Source of the DNA: Epiperipatus broadwayi
Lineage: Eukaryota > Onychophora > Udeonychophora > Euonychophora > Peripatidae
DNA: 64,000 nt
Assembly (NCBI GenBank): GCA_028023455.1
Contig: JAQFVV010012511.1
Span: 1-64,000, forward strand
Direction: 5' to 3'
Shown here: positions 21,890-34,132 of the stretch, piece after piece
How positions within the stretch are numbered: position 1 is the stretch's first letter
Layout: the number at the start of each line of letters is the position of its first letter
Translations under genes and position numbers: made by a program
The notes under the pieces: generated by a model
What the model saw: the letters and a program-made list of their open reading frames with translations, nothing else
The model's database searches: none
What the model was told of the DNA's origin: nothing

Positions 21890-23900
21890 GCAAAAAGTCT
21901 TTCTTCTTCTTGTGAAGTTGCAATCAATATTCTTGTTGGAGCGCTCTTTAAGTAGCATGATCTTCCGGTGGCTCAATAGTTTGATTTTGACAATATTGGT
22001 TTTTCCAGCTTGCTCCTCCTCCTTCCTAAAAAAATTTTCATCATCACTTGTTGATTTAAATCTACATCTGGTCTTGAATTTCTTTCAGTTATCCAGTTTT
22101 ATTTATTATATTTGTCTAGATAAAATTTTCAATATTTCTTCAGGCAGCCATTTATTTTTTAAAGTATCATTATCCAAACGTTTTCTCCAATTTTAAAATG
22201 TTCACAATGGAGTCGTATTAGTAGCTAATCACAGAATAAAGAATGGAAAAAATAGTGCCTTTAATAATGCTTTCATATAATAAAATCCTTATGGCAGGTT
22301 TTATTCCACTTAGATATTAATCATTGAACTACTTTTTCAGCAAGATCATTAGATTTAGAATGATAGTATTGTAAGCACCTGGTATATTTTCTTATCTGTT
22401 AGAAAATCCTTAAGTTGCCGAGAGGCAAACCTGGTCCATCACAATGATCTTGAGATAACTATGATTTGCAAAGATTTTTTTCAATGTTCTCTTCACTAGT
22501 GTTTTTGATGATTTTATATTCCATTCTCCATTTGACAAGATTTTCCAAGGTTAAATGGGTTTAGCCAAGATTTCAGTATTTTTAATGTGAGTTTAGTGGT
22601 TGTCTGACACTATATACAATTTTTCACCATTTGTTTATTTTCACAGATCAATTTTTGATCACCAAACACAGCCTAGTCAATGCTTTCACATGAATAATTC
22701 CTGAATGACCTTGATTAAGTAAAGGAAATATATATTTTTGGCCTAAAAAATGAGAATATAGGCAGTTATTAATACACAAACACTACAAAGTTGATAAACT
22801 CTCTTGCGTATCCCATATAAACTTTGCAACTTTGTTGGGATGTCTATCCAACCAATCTTGCTTAATCCATTTCACTAGAATTGTATATATAGAGTCTTTT
22901 CTTATCCATTTAGCTATTAGTGAACTATTTATAAATTGAGAGTTTATGGAATGAATATAACTGAACTTTATCAGCTTTTGTTGACATTCATTAGCATCAG
23001 GCAGATGTGATAAAGTATCTGCATGGCAATCTGCTTTCCAAACTTAAGAAATAGTTCATAATCGTGTGTTGCTAGCATATTTATCCAGCATAAAATGTGT
23101 TGAGTTGTATGTTTGGACTTTTTTTTATCATTGTTGAATATTCCCAGTAATGGAAGATGATCAATACAAATTTTGAAATTTCCATCCATAAATGTATTGA
23201 TGGAATTTTATGACAAAGATTATAGTTAAAGTTTTGACTGCTGACAAGTTCTCAAGGCATAGGCCATTCTCCTCTGTAGCAATGATATGATATCGTGCTG
23301 ATTCCACATTCCAGTGTGACCAGACTAATTATTGTACCCAGGTCAGTATGATGATGTATGAGGAACAGATTTGGTGTAAGTAGGACTTTAGCTTTCTGGA
23401 AGGTTATATCTTGTCCTTCAGACCATTTCCATCATTGTTGCTTTTTTACTAATTTATACAAAAATGATAATACACAAGACATTTTTTTAAAAAAGGTCTA
23501 AAAAAAGTTTAATTGGCCTAAAAATCTTTTACGTTCTTAGGTTGCTCAGCATTTTTAATTGCTTTTATTTTATCTGGATTAAGTATTTTCCATTTTTTAT
23601 TATTTATATGATCTATCTCCAAAATTGACAATATACATTTAGCAATATTTATCTTATATGTTATCTTATCTGTTACCCTTTAATGCAGAAAACATTTTTT
23701 TCCTTGTCCTAATCCATATTAAAATGATTTGATAACAATTCTCTATACTTATTATTGCTACATAGTTTCCAATTTTATAAAGTTAATTAACATTCCAAAA
23801 TGAAGTTTATTTTCAAAATTTTATTATATTTCTTTGCAACATCTTTAATCTTAAAATGTAATTACAAGATTTAAAAAACAGTGTCATCTCTTCTTTTTAA
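21890..23900 (-). pseudogene. Ty3/gypsy-type pol remnant (RT tail, RNase H, integrase)
   Basis: On the minus strand, with many frame breaks, the order is that of Ty3/gypsy pol. An RT thumb region reads NPDKIKAIKNAEQPKNVKDF at about 23590-23510. An RNase H tail at 23189-22971 reads FKICIDHLPLLGIFNND (consensus TDHKPLLGIF) followed by HILCWINMLATHDYEL. The integrase zinc-binding region reads GHSGIIHVKALTRL at about 22710-22670 (consensus GH.GI..MKALAR). The integrase catalytic end reads YHSKSNDLAEKVVQ at about 22365-22325 (consensus YHP.SNG.AER.V). The C-terminal tail near 22190-21900 is Lys/Arg-rich. Stops and altered catalytic positions make it inactive. LTRs, gag and protease were not found nearby. 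Confidence 0.83.
22971..23189 (-). pseudogene. RNase H domain fragment of gypsy pol
   Basis: A 72-codon open stretch whose first half follows the C-terminal RNase H landmark of LTR retrotransposons (IDHLPLLGIFNND, HTTQHILCWINML) and whose end, ELFLKFGKQ..MQI, corresponds to the G-K-x-N-xx-A-D-A-L-S-R junction to integrase. The consensus ADALSR is no longer readable. RNase H removes the RNA strand of the RNA:DNA hybrid during reverse transcription. Confidence 0.8.
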
Positions 23901-24820
23901 CCTTTTCTGTATTCAAAATCCCTAAGATAAAATTAAAGTTCCAAACTTTTGTTTGGTTGATTACAAAATTAGCAATAAAATTATATTTGTCATTTAAAAT
24001 TATATTTTAGTTTAGTTTCTAAAATGCAAATTAATAATTTGTCAGATTATTAAAGTAAATAAAAGTTTTTTAAAAATATTTTTTTTACAATTGATGAAAA
24101 TAATCTATAATGGTCAGCAAAAATGTGTTTCTCATTCAATTATAAATTACAGCCACATACCATTGATTTCTTTGTCAATTTGTTTTTGTGTAAAAAAGTA
24201 AATATTTTCTATTAAAATCTGTATTATCTTTTTAAATAATTAATATTTCATAAACATTTTATGGAAAAAAATAATAAATGTAAAAAAAAAAAGATTAGAA
24301 AATGTATGTTTTCATTTCAAAACCCAAGAAATAGAACCATCAAAATATTGACAGGCACTCTCCTGTGGAGAAAACAAGAAACAATCATTCAGGGCCTCGG
24401 AATGCATATACTTGCATAATTATTAGACTATTAAATTTAAATATCACTGATTTTTTAGAGTTCCAAAAATGGCAGCATTATTCAGTAGTTTTTTCTATAA
24501 AATGATTGTAAACTCAGAAAAACATTGAAAATAGTGGTTAGACTAAGAAAGGGGTAAAATTTCTTATTTCTTTAAAAAAAATAAAATAAACACAATCTTA
24601 GCTTAAGATTGAGCTTCATAGTTCCATCTGCTAACCTGTGTTTAAACCCTATATCCCATCCCACTCCTTTTGTCGTATATATATATTTTATGTATACATT
24701 TGAAATGCGCACCTAAATTATAAAATTTTAACTTTTAAATTAACATTGTATTATTATTAATTTTATGATTATTAATTCTTTTTATTAAAATATATAGGTG
24801 CAGCTCAAATATATATATAT
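23901..24820. other. Anonymous AT-rich sequence ending in (TA)n
   Basis: No coding or repeat content was recognised apart from short homopolymers and a TA microsatellite at 24811-24820 that borders the 4.5-kb repeat. Confidence 0.4.
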
Positions 24821-27800
24821 ATTCTAACCTATTTCTCCAATTAAAGATTTCGGAAGCATAACGATTCGTATATGAAGATCTTCACCCGTATAGAACGGTA
24901 ACAAACCATATTTTACCTAATAGCTCGACGTTCGGTTAGTTATAATAATTCAGCTACAGCGATATGCAGTCAAGACAGAGATAGAATTAAAAAAAATTAT
25001 CATTAATAAAATAAATTTTAAAAAAAATTTAGAATAAACTACCATTCTCTCTCTATCCAAAACACGTTCTCTGAGCTGTAAGTATTTGCACTGTTCGACA
25101 ATGATGATGATTTTTTCATGTCATTGTTAATATTACTGACTAAAACAAAACATTCATTAATTTGCCAATATGATCTCAATATTTTATTATGATACAATTA
25201 GAAGTTTCAATCTCTTAAGCCATGCCACGCTTGTAATATTGATCATAATTGATCACTCCTTAATTTAAGAGCACTTATAATAATGACATTAATCTCAGGG
25301 TTCTCTGTTATATTTAAGAAAAATGCTCGGCAGTATTGTGTTGTCGCATATGACTGACATTCTGGTCGGCTATAGGAAACATTTACCTTATTTAAATTCC
25401 AGGTATCTTCATCCCCATATCAACTATTATAATATTTAAAGAGATGATAACCATATTCAATAACAACGCATAATTTTGAATAATACAGCCCTTTTTATCC
25501 AGAATCTCAGTCGGAATGATGAAAAGACAAGGGTGCTTTTGTGTCCTTCCATCATCCATGACAACACAATAATTTAACTAAGATTTATTACTTAGACACT
25601 TCACTTAAATGTGTACGGAACAATGTGCAACCAAAGCTAGTAGTTTGGGAATAAAGTCATTTTTACACACACATAAAATAAAATGTCTTGGTCTGAAGTT
25701 TTCAATCCCATAAATAATTCTTATTAAACTAAAATATAATGAAATATTCCAATCTGCTTAAATTTATCTGTCTGGTGTATTGAGTTTTAGGAGTTTAATG
25801 ATTTCGGACTCAAGGAAAGTATTGCAAGTATTATGCAAATACACTTTTATTTAGCACACAAGAAAAATGACTCTAACAACGTGTAACAAGACTATAATTT
25901 ATTATTAAAGTTTAACAAGATTATAATTTATTATTACAGTTTAACCGGACTATACTTTATTCTTAAAACACTAAACAAACATATATAATTTATTCGATCC
26001 CATATGGATAAAACAACATGTAACTAACATTAATTTGTCTATACTTTTAGACCTGGATTAGAACTACTACTTCATCTTTTTACAATTATGCAAATTGGAT
26101 AAAAAAAATACATATTATCGATACATCAACTCATCCGTTTAGTGTATCTTATATGAGCTTCTACTTAACTTTATTAACTAACTATTAGTTTTGAAATAAA
26201 AACACTGATTATATGCAATACATAAAACGATTTTTATGATAATATATTTAATTAAACGATGGTTTGTATTTAGATAACTTATTATAATTTATGGGCTATT
26301 TATCAAAAGTTACACTTACTATTTTTATATTTAACTTACTACCACTTAAGTTGTGATACACACTTTATTCATAAGGATAATTTACATTATTAGTGTTACT
26401 TACTCATTGACCAGAATTAAACATTGTATTTGAATCCTCCATTGGTAAATAAGCGTTTCTAAATCATGCAATTTTAAACCTACTCTTTCCATTGACTTAC
26501 ATGTGAATTACTAGCAATCTTCCGCCGAACAATCCAGATATTGATCATAGTACTAGCGCACTATTTATACTAAAATGGATCTTGAGGAATTAACACCTCC
26601 AATATACCCGTTATCTTGCCTTAACTTTCTAAACAAAACACAATAATCAACACCTTCCGTGGTGGAATTATCTCTATTTTCTCATGAGGAATATGGAATA
26701 ACACCGAAGGTCAGTAGAGTTAACTACTACATTAAAATATTTTGGTGGTTTCTTGCCTCTTACTTGGGCATAATACGAACACACACCAAATATAATCCTC
26801 TCCTGGGATTTAAACGAATGAAGTATACTAAATGCGAGATAAATTCTTGATCATCCTAACTATGAGAAGCGATCACTTGGGCTATAAAACATGCCCGAAT
26901 ATTAGATTTAACTATTTCCCTCATGGAAAACAAAGCTTTTGGGGAAATCATTTTCATCCCACAAAATAAACATATAAAGATTACCTATGCTGATATTGAG
27001 CATATACTGATGCTTTATCTGGGCAAGACAAGCAAATACACTAATTATACTAAAATTATGTTACGGGGTGTACTTAGATCAACATCTGAAATCAATGGAT
27101 ATCACAGAATAAAAGTATAATAATTTTCATTTTACCAAAGGAACATTCAACAAGTAATTGGTAGCATATTATTTTGAACTAAATAAAGTGAATGTGTTAA
27201 TAAAGAATAATTGGGAATAAGTTCCTCAATTAATACAGTATAAATTCGTTTCAAGCTTTAGACAAGAAATATCTTGTATAGCAATTCTTTTTAATTACTT
27301 CTGATAATTTTTTTTTTTATTATTTACTTTACCTATTAAGTATCTAAATGTTTTTCTTTTACACATCTAACATATAAAATTTATACCCATAATTGCATAT
27401 AATAGTTAAAACACATTTTATAAAAAAAAATTTTTCCATGTCAAATATAAATTTAACCTAGAATAATTACACGAAAACATACCCTTATGATTACAATGTC
27501 ATTTAAATACTACTTGACTATACAGCCTTTAACCTGTTGATATAAAAAAAAAATACACATAATTTTACAAATTAGTAAAAAAAAATCATTACTTAACAAG
27601 TGCTTATTATCTCACTAGAAAAATGTTTTCCGTTGGGCAATTTATCCAGATGAAGAACTTGATCCAGTCGTAGTTCACGAAGCAAAAAATTAAAATAAGA
27701 AACACATTTTATTATTTCTTTTATATAAAAGTTGCCTCCATTCTGGTGCACTTAATAAATTAGGCAAAGAAAAACATAGCAGCGTTGGATGTTAACTCTT

Positions 27801-29352
27801 CCTTGAATTAAACTGCTATAATTTTGGGATCCAAGAAAACAATACATATTCTAACATAGACGAATATTTTATTCTAAACGATAACACACACAATTCTTTT
27901 CCTTTTCTATTATTGATGATACGTACCATTTTTAGCTAGCTGGCTTATGAATAAAAAATAATGCGCGAATTTTCCAAGATACTATTATTATAATGACTGC
28001 AGCTGACTTATGTGGATATGAAGTTTTAATGACTCCAATTGATGTATAATATAACATATTATATTATGGTTATAATTAAGTCACTAATGTTTTTAGTTTT
28101 TGTTCCTACTCTGGGAATTGTAATTTTTCTTTAACAGGGAATTCTCCGTAAAATGCACACATACAAATTTTCCGATATTTGCCTTGAGAAAACTTATATA
28201 TTTTTTTTTTTTAAAAATATACAGGTGCATAAGTAAATATCATTTATCATTAATATTATTTCTAGATAATTTTCAGTGAATAAAACATATTTTAACGTGG
28301 GGAACTTACATTATTTTCAAAGGCAGACAATTTCTTTTAGAAAGAGCGCGAAATGTTTCTAGTTAACTTTCCTTGGCTTTTATAATATTTCTTTTAATTA
28401 TAATTTTTCTTTTATACCATGAGAAGATCATTAAATAAGGTAAAGTTAACAAATAATTGATTATTTCCTGGAAATTACTTATATTACTTATTTTAAATAT
28501 AATGACATTTTCCGTGATTGCTGTAGTTAATACGGTCATTTTAAACTTTAGCACAAGATAGTATATTTTTGCGTATAAAAAGCTTTAAATAGGTCGATAG
28601 CAAAAGAAGATCAGGATGTCCCACCAAAAAGGATTAGCCACACATTATATTATTAAAATTTTACTTGAATTATATTTATTTCTGCAATTAAAAATGAAAA
28701 ATTTTGTTACCAAATTTCAGCACTGCTCCTTCCTTGAAAAACTAATGTCAGACAATCTTTCTTCAAAAAAAAAAAATTGGCGGTCTTGTTTTCGCTGTTA
28801 TTTTTTTTTTTTAGCGACCTCTTACAGAAAAATAATCATTTAATTATACCATAAATAAAAGAAAGGAAAAACCTATTACAATTATATAATTTTAGTATTA
28901 TTTAACTGGATTACAAAGTAATTTGACAATATAAAAAAAAATTAATAAATACATTTAATTAATAATTAGTGATGTATATTTCTTTTAAATATGATTTTCT
29001 ACAAAAATAAATTATCAGAAGTTATTGTGCTTTATGATAAGACACTCATCCATTCTCCCTCTCTACCCATCCAAAATCAATTACTGTTTATGATATGTGC
29101 TTTTATACTATATTAAATTGCTCTTATTGTTAATATTTTAATTAAATTATTCATGCTCTTCTTCAAAATGACATTGGATTACTAAATTTATTATTTATTT
29201 ACTTAAAACACGTTAAAGTGAGTAAATAGCATACTTTATTAATCACTTAATATTATTATTATTTTATCTTTTTATTTTCTAAAAAAGGATAGCATTGTTT
29301 TCCTGTGGAAATAATGCCAAATAAACCAAGTGTCAATAACACTAGGTTACAA
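24821..29352 (+). mobile_element. Unclassified 4.5-kb repeat, copy A
   Basis: Direct copy of 50753-55318, about 26 kb away, roughly 90 percent alike by eye over the whole length, with the first 130 bp more divergent. The outer edges are ATTCTAACC at the left and GGTTACAAT at the right, which gives short terminal inverted repeats (ATTSTAACC), and both copies are bordered by (TA)n. Thirty-five to sixty bp before the right end there is a hairpin (GCATTGTTTTCC / GGAAATAATGC, 29292-29317) followed by an AGTGT/ACACT stem ending ACACTAGG. Small frames are present (26659-26850, 26923-27120) but nothing resembles a transposase. This fits a large non-autonomous DNA element; the asymmetric hairpin also recalls Helitron-type ends. 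Orientation is arbitrary. Confidence 0.75.
26923..27120 (+). other. Small open frame shared by both copies of the 4.5-kb repeat
   Basis: Sixty-five codons (MENKAFGEIIFIPQNKH, then HILMLYLGKTSKYTNYTK and RSTSEINGYH). In copy B, 52927-53169 keeps the stretches HILMLYRGKTSKYTNYTK and RSTSEINGYH in frame, although its start region is frameshifted. The family is not recognised. Partial frame conservation at this level of nucleotide identity is weak evidence for coding. Confidence 0.2.
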
Positions 29353-30860
29353 TATATATATAGGAGCAAAATTACTAACAAAAGATTGATGTTTTAAATA
29401 TTTTATTATACATCATTTTTTTAAAACTTTTTCTTTTTAAATTGCTTGTTTTTTTTCTTTTAAACTGTATATTTTGTAAAATCCAATATGGAAGATGCTA
29501 CAGTAATTGTCTAAAAATAATTAAAAGGTTGGAAGCACTATTGTTTTAATCTGGGGAAGGTATTTTTAGTTAAAGTTTTTACTTAAAATGGGATTAAGAT
29601 TAGAGATACTTTTGTTATAAACATTTTGTCAAATCTATTTCTAATCTGGAAATAGATTTGAATTTATTTTTGGACGTTATCTTACTGTTGCATCTTCAAA
29701 AACAACTGATAAAGAAAAGGTATAAAATGGCTGAATTTTGAGAGACAGGATAGATTAGCTACTATTGAGAGAACTGATTGTAAACATATTACATGTTGCT
29801 TGAAATTTAAAATGATGTAATAGTAAATCTACCATGCTTCTCGGCCTGTTGGGTCATCATCTTCCATGGCCATACTATCCTGCTGCCCAAGAGTGAAGTA
29901 AAAGCCCGACCTAAGAATTTTAGAATGCTAATAGAAGCTTGCTGCCACCGAAGAACTTTAATTTCAATTGCCGTACACGTGCAATATTTTAAATTGAACT
30001 CTTAAAACTGCAAGATAACTTTTCAAGCCGTCACCTTAAACTAAATCTAGCCTAAATAATCTATCAAGATTTCTTCTAATGTATTATTTAACTTTGTTTT
30101 TGTTTTAATATGTAATTTGCTCTTAAGTAATTCCTATAAATTTAATTCTCTCTTATATGCTCTTAACTTTCCTTAACTTTGGTGCAGTCATTTATTTATA
30201 TGTATTTATTATTTGATTTATATATCTGCTTACTTATTAATATGCCAATTTCCAGCTACCTGGCGAAGTTAATTTCTAAAATCCTTTTTGTTTTCAATTA
30301 AATCTTCATTAATTAAGGTTTTTTAACGTTCCCTCAATATATTATATGATATATGTTCGTCAGTTTGTTTTTTTTGAATCAACATTTTATGTTGGTTTAT
30401 TATAAAAATATATTTCTTCAACTCTGGATTTTCTACCTGGGGTAAATCCAGAACTTAAGCTAATTAACGCTTTGAAATCTTTTAAAATGTTGTTTTTTAT
30501 TAAATTCTGAAAGAGTGACACATTAATTATTTTCTATATAACTGCTTTTTTTATTTACTCTTAAAATATAAGCTTAAATATTCCACTTACTATAAAAACC
30601 CCGAAGGTGGGATTGAATTATTTTAAATAGTAGAAAAGGGATGGGGGTAAATCTTAATGTTTTCTTTTACTAAGTAAAATCTTAATGTATATTTTATTTA
30701 GGGAAATCTCTCTATATATAACTGCGTAGCGTATTATTTGTCTATATTATAGTACTCAAACAAGGGTCATTCATTTTAAAGCAGTAAAATTTATTCAACG
30801 TCATTAGTGACATTTATTGTTACTGCATTACTGACATTTGGTTATCTTCGTATATAAATA
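29353..30860. other. Anonymous AT-rich sequence with one GC-richer island
   Basis: Mostly featureless. The island at about 29830-29990 begins ATGCTTCTCGGCCTGTTGG, which resembles the first bases of U2 snRNA for a dozen positions before diverging. No gene is supported. Confidence 0.35.
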
Positions 30861-30879
30861 TATTACATTCTTCTAGTCT

Positions 30880-31180
30880 TCTAATCTGGGGGTTGCGACA
30901 AGTTCGAACCCATAGATTTCTTCTCATATCTCATTCCATAGATAGTTAAGCTATCCGGAAACCACATTTATGTCGTATAAAAATGCCTCTGGCAGTGATC
31001 CCGTAAGTTTGGTACATGCTATGCATATCTGCTTTCTTTGTATAAAAGGAGCCTCTGACGGTGATCCCTAAGTCTGGCACATGCTATGCTCATCCACTTT
31101 CTTTGTATCTAGGCCTGCACATCGGGAATGATTCACGGCATGCCTATCCACTTCCTTCTCATCCAGAAGCATGACCATTT
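30880..31180 (+). repeat. tRNA-like B box followed by a 65-bp tandem duplication
   Basis: GTTCGAACC at 30902-30910 is a perfect RNA polymerase III B box. Downstream, TATAAAAATGCCTCTGGCAGTGATCCC at 30976 is repeated from 31041 (TATAAAAGGAGCCTCTGACG), with a period of about 65 bp, each unit containing a GCACATGCTATGC-like word and ending CTTTCTTTGTAT. A partial third unit (GCACATCGGGAATGATTCACGG) may follow. It could be a SINE with internally duplicated body. Confidence 0.45.
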
Positions 31181-31997
31181 CGTCTTAGTTATTTTTGGCC
31201 ATTATGTCAGTACCGTCCAAACTTCGTATTATTATTTCTTTTGCTTATGACCTAATTTTAGTGCTGTAATAATTAAAATTGTGCTCTGCTCAAAAATATA
31301 TAAATGCCAATTACTAGTTTTATTAATTAAATTTATTTCAATCTTATACAATCCCACCGTTGTAATGTATTACTGTATTTAAGAGTATATGCCTTGGGGA
31401 AAATAAAGCGTTCGTCTTACTATTGTTAAAATAATTTTTCATTAAATATTTTGTCATAGATTCATATATAATCTTTCAAATGTCTTTTGTTTATTTTCAC
31501 GACCTCAATGGCATGAAAATAATTCATATCATATGTATAATGAATTTCGGAACACTCTGAAATCATAATGTTAGTCACCATGTTTCAGAACCGGAAACCA
31601 AAGCGTTAATAGCAATTTTATGTAACTTCTTTCTAATAACTGATTGGCATCTTAATAATGGACCCACCAAAGATGTGTGCTTATTTATAATATATTTTTT
31701 AGCTAATAAAGAGCATATGAGAAATAATAGTGTGAATGACACTATGTAATCCTCTATCGCTTGATAGACCGCTTGCTCATTCACGCATACACTAATGTAT
31801 ATAATTAATTTATAAATGTATAATAATTTGTCAGTATATTAAACTATATTTTTATTGTCTAACTTATTTGAGTAGTTCGAATTCCTTTTTCTCCACATAT
31901 TACAGCCATGCTTATATATATTTTAGTTTAGTCATAGTTAATAGATGTCTCATTGTTTTGCTCAGCTTTGCTAGTCGGCCGAGTTAAAAATAATTCT
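31181..31997. other. Anonymous sequence
   Basis: The only frame of note is 31784-31575 on the minus strand (69 codons), with one hydrophobic segment (YIVSFTLLFLICSLLA). It has no recognisable family and no promoter or splice context, so it is probably spurious. Confidence 0.3.
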
Positions 31998-32200
31998 CAT
32001 GTACCATCACTATTATGTTATTCATTAGGTGTTTGATCAGGGGCTTAGAGAGTGGGTTCGAATCCAAGCTGGTCCTTGAACTAAATCTCGGGCTTGACTG
32101 GGTTTGAAGTACATTTTGTGAATTCCAGCTCATGTTAGACGGATAAACATGTTTTGACCGGTATAATAATTGTCTTTCACAATTATAAACACATTTTATA
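31998..32200 (+). mobile_element. tRNA-related SINE
   Basis: A tRNA-like head ends in a textbook B box, GGTTCGAATCC, at 32055-32065, preceded by AGGTGTTTGATCAGGGGCTTAGAGAG. It is followed by a body with CTTGACTGGGTTTGAA and GACCGGTATAAT. The same order (GGGTTTGAATTTAG, ATTTATTCCTAGACGTGGACTGGGTTTGAA, TACCGGTACA) is present in the left arm of the large inverted repeat at about 45440-45590, so this is a dispersed family. Such elements are transcribed by RNA polymerase III and copied by LINE enzymes. A real tRNA gene is excluded by the lack of a cloverleaf. Confidence 0.62.
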
Positions 32201-32365
32201 ATAAAGTATAAGTTTATTTTTTTGCTTATTTCAGTTGATTGTGGGGACAAAACATCAATAATTGAATCTAGTAATTAAATGGAATTCCCCTTTTTACAAT
32301 TAATAAAGCTTCATTACAATCCCTTTCTAAATTTTAACATGTCTTATAGCTAAATGCATAATATA
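32201..32365. other. Short AT-rich link with TA microsatellite
   Basis: Non-coding; it ends in (TA)n at about 32350-32365, which borders the Penelope-like element. Confidence 0.5.
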
Positions 32366-32439
32366 TATATATGTAATATACAAATCAATATATATATATA
32401 TCAAAATACAGTACAATTTATATAAATTATATTCTTTTA

Positions 32440-32478
32440 GAAGTACTTTCGACTAGACACTTTGTAGTCTTTATCAAC
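32440..32478 (-). ncRNA. Possible hammerhead-ribozyme remnant in the Penelope-like tail
   Basis: Many Penelope-like elements carry hammerhead ribozymes in their terminal repeats. On the minus strand here TTGATAA (32477-32471, against the core CUGAUGA) is followed by a five-pair stem GACTA/TAGTC with a nine-base loop and then directly by GAAA (32450-32447). Two core bases differ, an unpaired A lies between core and stem, and stems I and III are not convincing, so if real it is degenerate. The plus-strand copy lacks this stretch through a deletion of about 43 bp. Confidence 0.3.
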
Positions 32479-32534
32479 TATATAACGTTGAATAATCAAA
32501 ACGAGACAACCTTTAACAATACCCATAGTTCAAT

Positions 32535-33746
32535 TCAGATTTCCCACAATTCTGTTATCTTAACATTTGATGACTGGCGATTCATTAACATTTGACGATT
32601 TCTTGAAATCAACATAGCCTCTTTTATTTTACGTTTATTATGACAACGTTCAATTTGAATAATTTTCATATTTTTGTAATCAAATTTAAATCCATATTGA
32701 CAAGATTTATTATGATCAAATATAACAGATGATGAAGGTTTATTTACATCTGTTCCAGATTGATTCTCATTTTGAATTCTATTATATAAAAGCATATGCT
32801 CTTTTATTCTCTTCTCAAATGTACACTTAGATTCACCAATGTATTGTACGCCACATCCACATATCAATCTATATATAATAGAATTTTGATTAAACTTTGA
32901 ATTTTGAATTTTAGAATTATTAAGTAATCGATTTATGTTATTTGTAGAGAAAAAAGCAATATGACACAAACCATTATAAATTTTCCTAATAAACTTGACC
33001 TGCTCATCTGATATAAATGGCATTGAAATCCATTTCATTTTGATATTTTTATTTTTAATTTTATTATATTGTTGATTTCTTTTAAATCCTTTAATAATAT
33101 TAGCAATAGCATTTTTATAATAACCAATTTTCAACAAGTCATTAACAAATAAATGTACATTTTTAATTTTATCACTAGAATATTTGCATAATTTTTCATT
33201 TCGAAATAAGAATGATTTCAATCCAGACAGCTTATGACACATAGGTACGTGGGATTCATATGGAATAAAACCTCTAGTTTCAATTGGTTTAATTAACATA
33301 AGATAATCCAAACTGTAATCATTAAGTGTAACTTGAATATCCAAGAATTTTATGGAATTGTATTTCATTTTAGTTATAACCCATTTTATATCCTTAATCT
33401 CATTTAATTCATTAAATAAATTGATTATTAATTCTTGTTTTCCACAAATAAAAACATCATCCACATATCTATGATATACTTTAATTTCTTGATATTTCAA
33501 TTGTTTTAAAATTTTACTTTCATATGTTGATATAACAAAATTACAAATTTGAGCGACAGCAGGAAGTCCCATTGGCCAACCAAAATTCATTTTATAATAT
33601 TGATTATTAAAATTAACATAAATATTTTTATCAATAAACTGCAATACTTTTATAATAAAATTTATAATATCAGACTTTACATTTTTTGAAACAAGAGCAT
33701 TATAAATAATATTAATTGATTCAATTCTATCTATTGATCCATACAT
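32535..33746 (-). pseudogene. Penelope-like RT C-terminal part with GIY-YIG endonuclease
   Basis: A 403-codon frame. It opens inside the RT palm: MYGSID follows the DINE of motif A, and the FGWPMGLPAVAQICNF motif B lies at residues 55-70. YHRYVDDVF at 91-99 holds the catalytic Asp pair (YVDD), and IKFLDIQV at 132-139 is the following palm motif. The C-terminus is a GIY-YIG nuclease: IIYRLICGCGVQYIGES at 290-306, EKRIKEH at 311-317 and the probable catalytic Glu in KIKEAMLISRN at 373-383. The domain order RT then GIY-YIG is diagnostic of endonuclease-bearing Penelope-like elements. These catalytic motifs are intact. The start codon is only the first Met after the frame break, not a genuine start. 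Confidence 0.92.
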
Positions 33747-33751
33747 TTCAT

Positions 33752-34132
33752 TTATATCAAAAGTACAAATTGTGTATGTAAATCTGCATTTATATTCTTA
33801 ATTTTATCTACAAAATCAAATGATGATGAAACAGTATATTCTCCAAAACCTAAAATATTTTGAAGTAATAATTCAATATATCTACATGTTTGATAATAAT
33901 ATGCACCACCAAAATCAACCATCAATCTCAATGGATAATTTTCTTTATGTAGCTTTATATTCGAAAATATCCTAGGGCAAATAGCAGATGATGGATATAA
34001 GTTATAATATGTATAACTATCAATAGCTTTATTCTTAGCTTTTTTTAAAATTTCATTTATAAATTTCATGCGAGATGTATCTATATTTATTATTTCACTA
34101 TTTTGAAATTTAAGCTTTTTCATTTGATCCAT
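33752..34132 (-). pseudogene. Penelope-like RT N-terminal part
   Basis: 126 codons. It reads ICPRIFSNIKLHKENYPLR (equivalent to the fingers motif with K-x-H-K and a following PxR), then a YYYQTCRYIELLLQ helix, and ends at a frame break just before motif A. The opposite copy has one extra G at the equivalent spot and stays in frame there, so the break is a one-base deletion in this copy. The tract before the K-x-H-K motif is only about 60 residues, which shows the 5' truncation. Confidence 0.88.

Noticed and set aside
29834-29862. Start of a U2 snRNA gene (ATGCTTCTCGGCCTGTTGG)
   Set aside because: Twelve exact bases match the U2 5' end, but the branch-point-recognition and Sm regions do not follow. 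At most a pseudogene fragment, more likely chance.
31575-31784. A small membrane protein
   Set aside because: One hydrophobic segment in AT-rich DNA is not evidence for a gene, and no conserved copy exists.
32041-32070. A tRNA gene (GGTTCGAATCC)
   Set aside because: No acceptor stem, D arm or anticodon arm could be paired; the sequence continues as a SINE body shared with 45440-45590.
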